DNA of 44,016 nucleotides, from NCBI GenBank assembly GCA_016934455.1, contig JAFGSX010000444.1, positions 1 through 44,016 of the forward strand, written 5' to 3'. Position numbers and translations under genes: made by a program. Origin of the DNA: Deltaproteobacteria bacterium (GTDB lineage Bacteria; Myxococcota; JACRCW01; JAFGSX01). Below, piece by piece: positions 41,983-44,016 of the stretch. How positions within the stretch are numbered: the stretch's first letter is position 1; each line of letters opens with the position of its first letter. The notes under the pieces are model-generated. The model was not told the origin of the DNA and did not search any database. It saw only the letters and a program-made list of their open reading frames with translations.

Positions 41983-42011
41983 ATTGTGACATGCACGGCA
42001 CCACCTCTCAA
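41983..42011 (-). promoter_or_regulatory. Promoter of the stator-like gene pair
   Basis: On the minus strand TTGAGA, 17 bases, CACAAT. Start predicted about 39 bases before the ATG at 41937. Confidence 0.5.
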
Positions 42012-42046
42012 GATGGTCGTGGGAAAGGCGGGAGAGGCTCCGCGAC

Positions 42047-44016
42047 ATGGCCCGTTCCAAAAAGACCCGGAGCTCGAGAGCACCTCGCCCGGCCACCGAG
42101 GGCGCTCCGGGGCCGCGCGTCCACCCGGCCGCGTACTGGCTCGGCGCGGTGCTGGCGATCCAGCCGCTGGTGCTCGACCTGTTTGCCACCGACGAGTACG
42201 AGACCCCGAAGACCATCTTTCTGCGCTGCGCGGTGGCGCTGATGGCCGGAGTCTGGTTCTGGTGCGCGGCGCGGCGCGGGGTCGGCGATCGCTTCTCGCT
42301 CCGGTCGCTGCCGCTGCTGGCCTACGCCGCGGTCATGACCGTCGCGACGCTGACCTCGACCTGGCCGCTCACCAGCCTGCTCGGCGAATACGGCTCGCTG
42401 GCCGGGCTGCAGAACCAGATCTGGTACCTGGCCATCTGCGCGTCGGCGCTGCTGCTGCCGGGCGTGCGCGAGGTGCGCACGGTCGCCATCCTGGTGCTCT
42501 GCGGCGGTATGCTGTCGACCGGCATGGCGCTGGTCGAGGCGGCCGGCTACGAGATCGGCGTCTTCTTCGGGCTCAGCGCCGAGATCCCGGCCCACACCAC
42601 CAGCGGCACCTTCGGCAATCCCAACTACTTCTCCGGCTACACCGTGGCGCTGCTGCCGGTCAGCGCGGCGCTCATCGCCGACCGCCGGCGCTGGGTCCAG
42701 TTGCTGGCGACCCTGCTCACCGTGGCGTCGGCGGTGGCGGTGGTGCTGTCGGGCTCACGCACCGGCATCGCCTGCATCGCCCTGTTCGCGCTCTGGGCGC
42801 CGGCCCACGCCATCCTGCGCTGGCGCTGGCGCGACGGCACCGAGGCCGCGATCGATCCCGGGCAACGCCGCCGTTTTCGCCAGCGCCTGGCTGTGGTCGC
42901 CGCCGCGATCATCGCCGTCGCCACGCTGAGCGCGCTGATCGCGCCCAACCAGTTGTCGCACATCGGCCGCTCGCTGACCAGACCGCTGGTCAAGCTCTCG
43001 GACGACCGCACCCACCTCTGGTGGCCGGCGCTCCACGTCGCCCGGGATCACCCTCTGCTCGGCGGCGGGCTCGACACCTACGGCGTCGAGGCCCCGAAGT
43101 ACTTCGAACCGCGCGTCTACGAGCGGCTGGGCGCCTCGGTGATCGCGCGCCGCGCGCACAACGAGGTGCTCAACATGCTGGCCAACGGCGGCCTGATCGG
43201 GGTCGCGGCCTGGCTCTGGCTGTTCGGCGGCGCGATCTGGGCCGGCATCCGGCGCGCGCGCGACCGCACCCTCGACGTCGACCAGCGCGCCCTGGCCATG
43301 GCGCTGGCCACCGGGCTCTTCTTCGGCCTCGGCTTCAACACCCTGCACTTCGTCACCACCGGCCAGGCGCCGTGGCTGTTCGCGCTGGCCGGGTTGCTGC
43401 TCGGCCCGCTGCAGGAGCCGCGCGGGGGCGGCCCGACCAGACTGCTGTCGCGGCGCGGAAGCTGGATCGGGGTCGCCATCAGCGCGGCGCTCGGCCTGTT
43501 CCTGCTGTACGACGGCGCGGTCTGGCTCAAGGCCGACATCCACCTCAAGCACTCGATCGTGTTCGGTATGCGCGGCCGACAGGATGCCGCGCGCGAGGAG
43601 CTGAAGCGGGCCGTGGCGCTGCGACCGCTGGAGCGGCGTTACCGCGAGGCGAGCGCCCAGATGCATCTGCGCGCGGCCCAGGCGACCACCAGCGAGGGCG
43701 CCCGGAAGACCTACCTGCAGCGCGCGCGCGACGACGTGGCCGGCGCGCTGCGCACGGCGCGGGCACCGCTGGCGCTGTGGATCGCGCTCAGCATCGAGCA
43801 GAAGGCCGAGCAGATCGACGCGGCGGCCGAGTACGCGCGCGAGGCGCTGGCGCGCGATCCGACGCGACCCAAAGTGCTGGCGTCGACGGTCGACTGGTTC
43901 CTGCGCCGCGGCCGCCTCGATCTGGTCGGGCGGCTGATCGATCTGGTCTACCCGCGCCATCCGGAACACGCGGCCGACGTGGCGCTGGCCGTGGTCGGGC
44001 AGATCGCGCGCCAACC
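42047..44016 (+). CDS. O-antigen ligase/polymerase-type membrane protein with TPR-like tail, 3' end beyond window
   Basis: About 656 codons are visible and the frame is still open at the edge. Ten or more hydrophobic segments (for example AYWLGAVLAIQPLVLDLF and VAILVLCGGMLSTGMALV). Wzy_C/WaaL-type landmarks: SGTFGNPNYFSGYTVALLPV, LLGGGLDTYGVEAPKYF, and ARRAHNEVLNMLANGGLIGV, the periplasmic loop that carries functional Arg/His residues in ligases. After the last helix (about 500) a soluble region has TPR-like helices (QDAAREELKRAVALRPLERR and IDAAAEYAREALARDPTRP). Family members join polysaccharide to lipid A or polymerise it on undecaprenyl diphosphate. The ATG at 42047 has GGGAGAG about 11 bases upstream. 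Confidence 0.85.
   Translation, partial: MARSKKTRSSRAPRPATEGAPGPRVHPAAYWLGAVLAIQPLVLDLFATDEYETPKTIFLRCAVALMAGVWFWCAARRGVGDRFSLRSLPLLAYAAVMTVATLTSTWPLTSLLGEYGSLAGLQNQIWYLAICASALLLPGVREVRTVAILVLCGGMLSTGMALVEAAGYEIGVFFGLSAEIPAHTTSGTFGNPNYFSGYTVALLPVSAALIADRRRWVQLLATLLTVASAVAVVLSGSRTGIACIALFALWAPAHAILRWRWRDGTEAAIDPGQRRRFRQRLAVVAAAIIAVATLSALIAPNQLSHIGRSLTRPLVKLSDDRTHLWWPALHVARDHPLLGGGLDTYGVEAPKYFEPRVYERLGASVIARRAHNEVLNMLANGGLIGVAAWLWLFGGAIWAGIRRARDRTLDVDQRALAMALATGLFFGLGFNTLHFVTTGQAPWLFALAGLLLGPLQEPRGGGPTRLLSRRGSWIGVAISAALGLFLLYDGAVWLKADIHLKHSIVFGMRGRQDAAREELKRAVALRPLERRYREASAQMHLRAAQATTSEGARKTYLQRARDDVAGALRTARAPLALWIALSIEQKAEQIDAAAEYAREALARDPTRPKVLASTVDWFLRRGRLDLVGRLIDLVYPRHPEHAADVALAVVGQIARQ

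Overview
The window is very GC-rich, with short intergenic gaps and many small operons. It almost certainly comes from a member of the Myxococcota (former Deltaproteobacteria). Three large secreted proteins and one secreted glycosidase end in the MYXO-CTERM pattern (Gly-Cys-Gly-Cys-like motif, one hydrophobic helix, Arg-rich tail). There are also several Cys-rich lipoproteins with Asp-Ala-Gly-rich linkers of the kind common in that phylum. No insertion sequence, phage, CRISPR array or rRNA is visible. All positions were worked out by reading the sequence by eye; family names rest on motif recognition, not on searches.

Left part (1-9.9 kb): a minus-strand operon gatC-gatA-gatB-mtnA for tRNA-dependent amidation and methionine salvage (mtnA runs off the left edge), a MYXO-CTERM protein with an HExxH zinc-protease motif, a small zinc-ribbon protein, and two paralogous Cys-rich lipoproteins. 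The upstream lipoprotein has a near-consensus sigma-70 promoter. Then come dnaB (10-11.4 kb) and a three-gene redox operon: a DUF6599-like protein, a DUF362 protein, and a membrane polyferredoxin with six Cys clusters. A lipoprotein that resembles the first of these three is transcribed divergently from it.

Middle (15.4-26.5 kb): a secreted surface-protein island. It holds a clan-A glycoside hydrolase with a CBM9-like domain, a cation-efflux transporter on the other strand, and two giant tandem paralogues (848 and 1412 aa) with a CBM9-like N-terminus, a lamin-tail-like domain, a long Cys-rich repeat region and MYXO-CTERM. The larger one carries a recently duplicated 154/156-residue super-repeat. 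A second DUF362 protein with a Tat-type leader follows.

Right part (26.5-44 kb): a rhomboid protease with an N-terminal extension and TPR-like tail; three unrecognised small genes, one of them Gly/Tyr/Trp-rich; a YkgJ-type Cys-cluster gene whose end forms the terminator of tRNA-Lys(CTT) on the other strand; a PEGA protein, a Cys-rich lipoprotein and a J-domain/TPR protein. Next is a solitary rplC with an unrecognised partner, divergent from a TonB-like energy-transduction gene. The envelope operon uppS-cdsA-rseP follows, lacking the usual dxr. Last are two adjacent FliH/SctL-like stator genes and a truncated O-antigen-ligase-type polymerase.

The overall theme is housekeeping (amidotransferase, helicase, L3, lipid-carrier synthesis) interleaved with cell-envelope and exported proteins. 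The items most worth following up are the super-repeat protein pair, the three small genes, the orphan rplC, the tandem stator paralogues and the DUF6599/DUF362/polyferredoxin operon.
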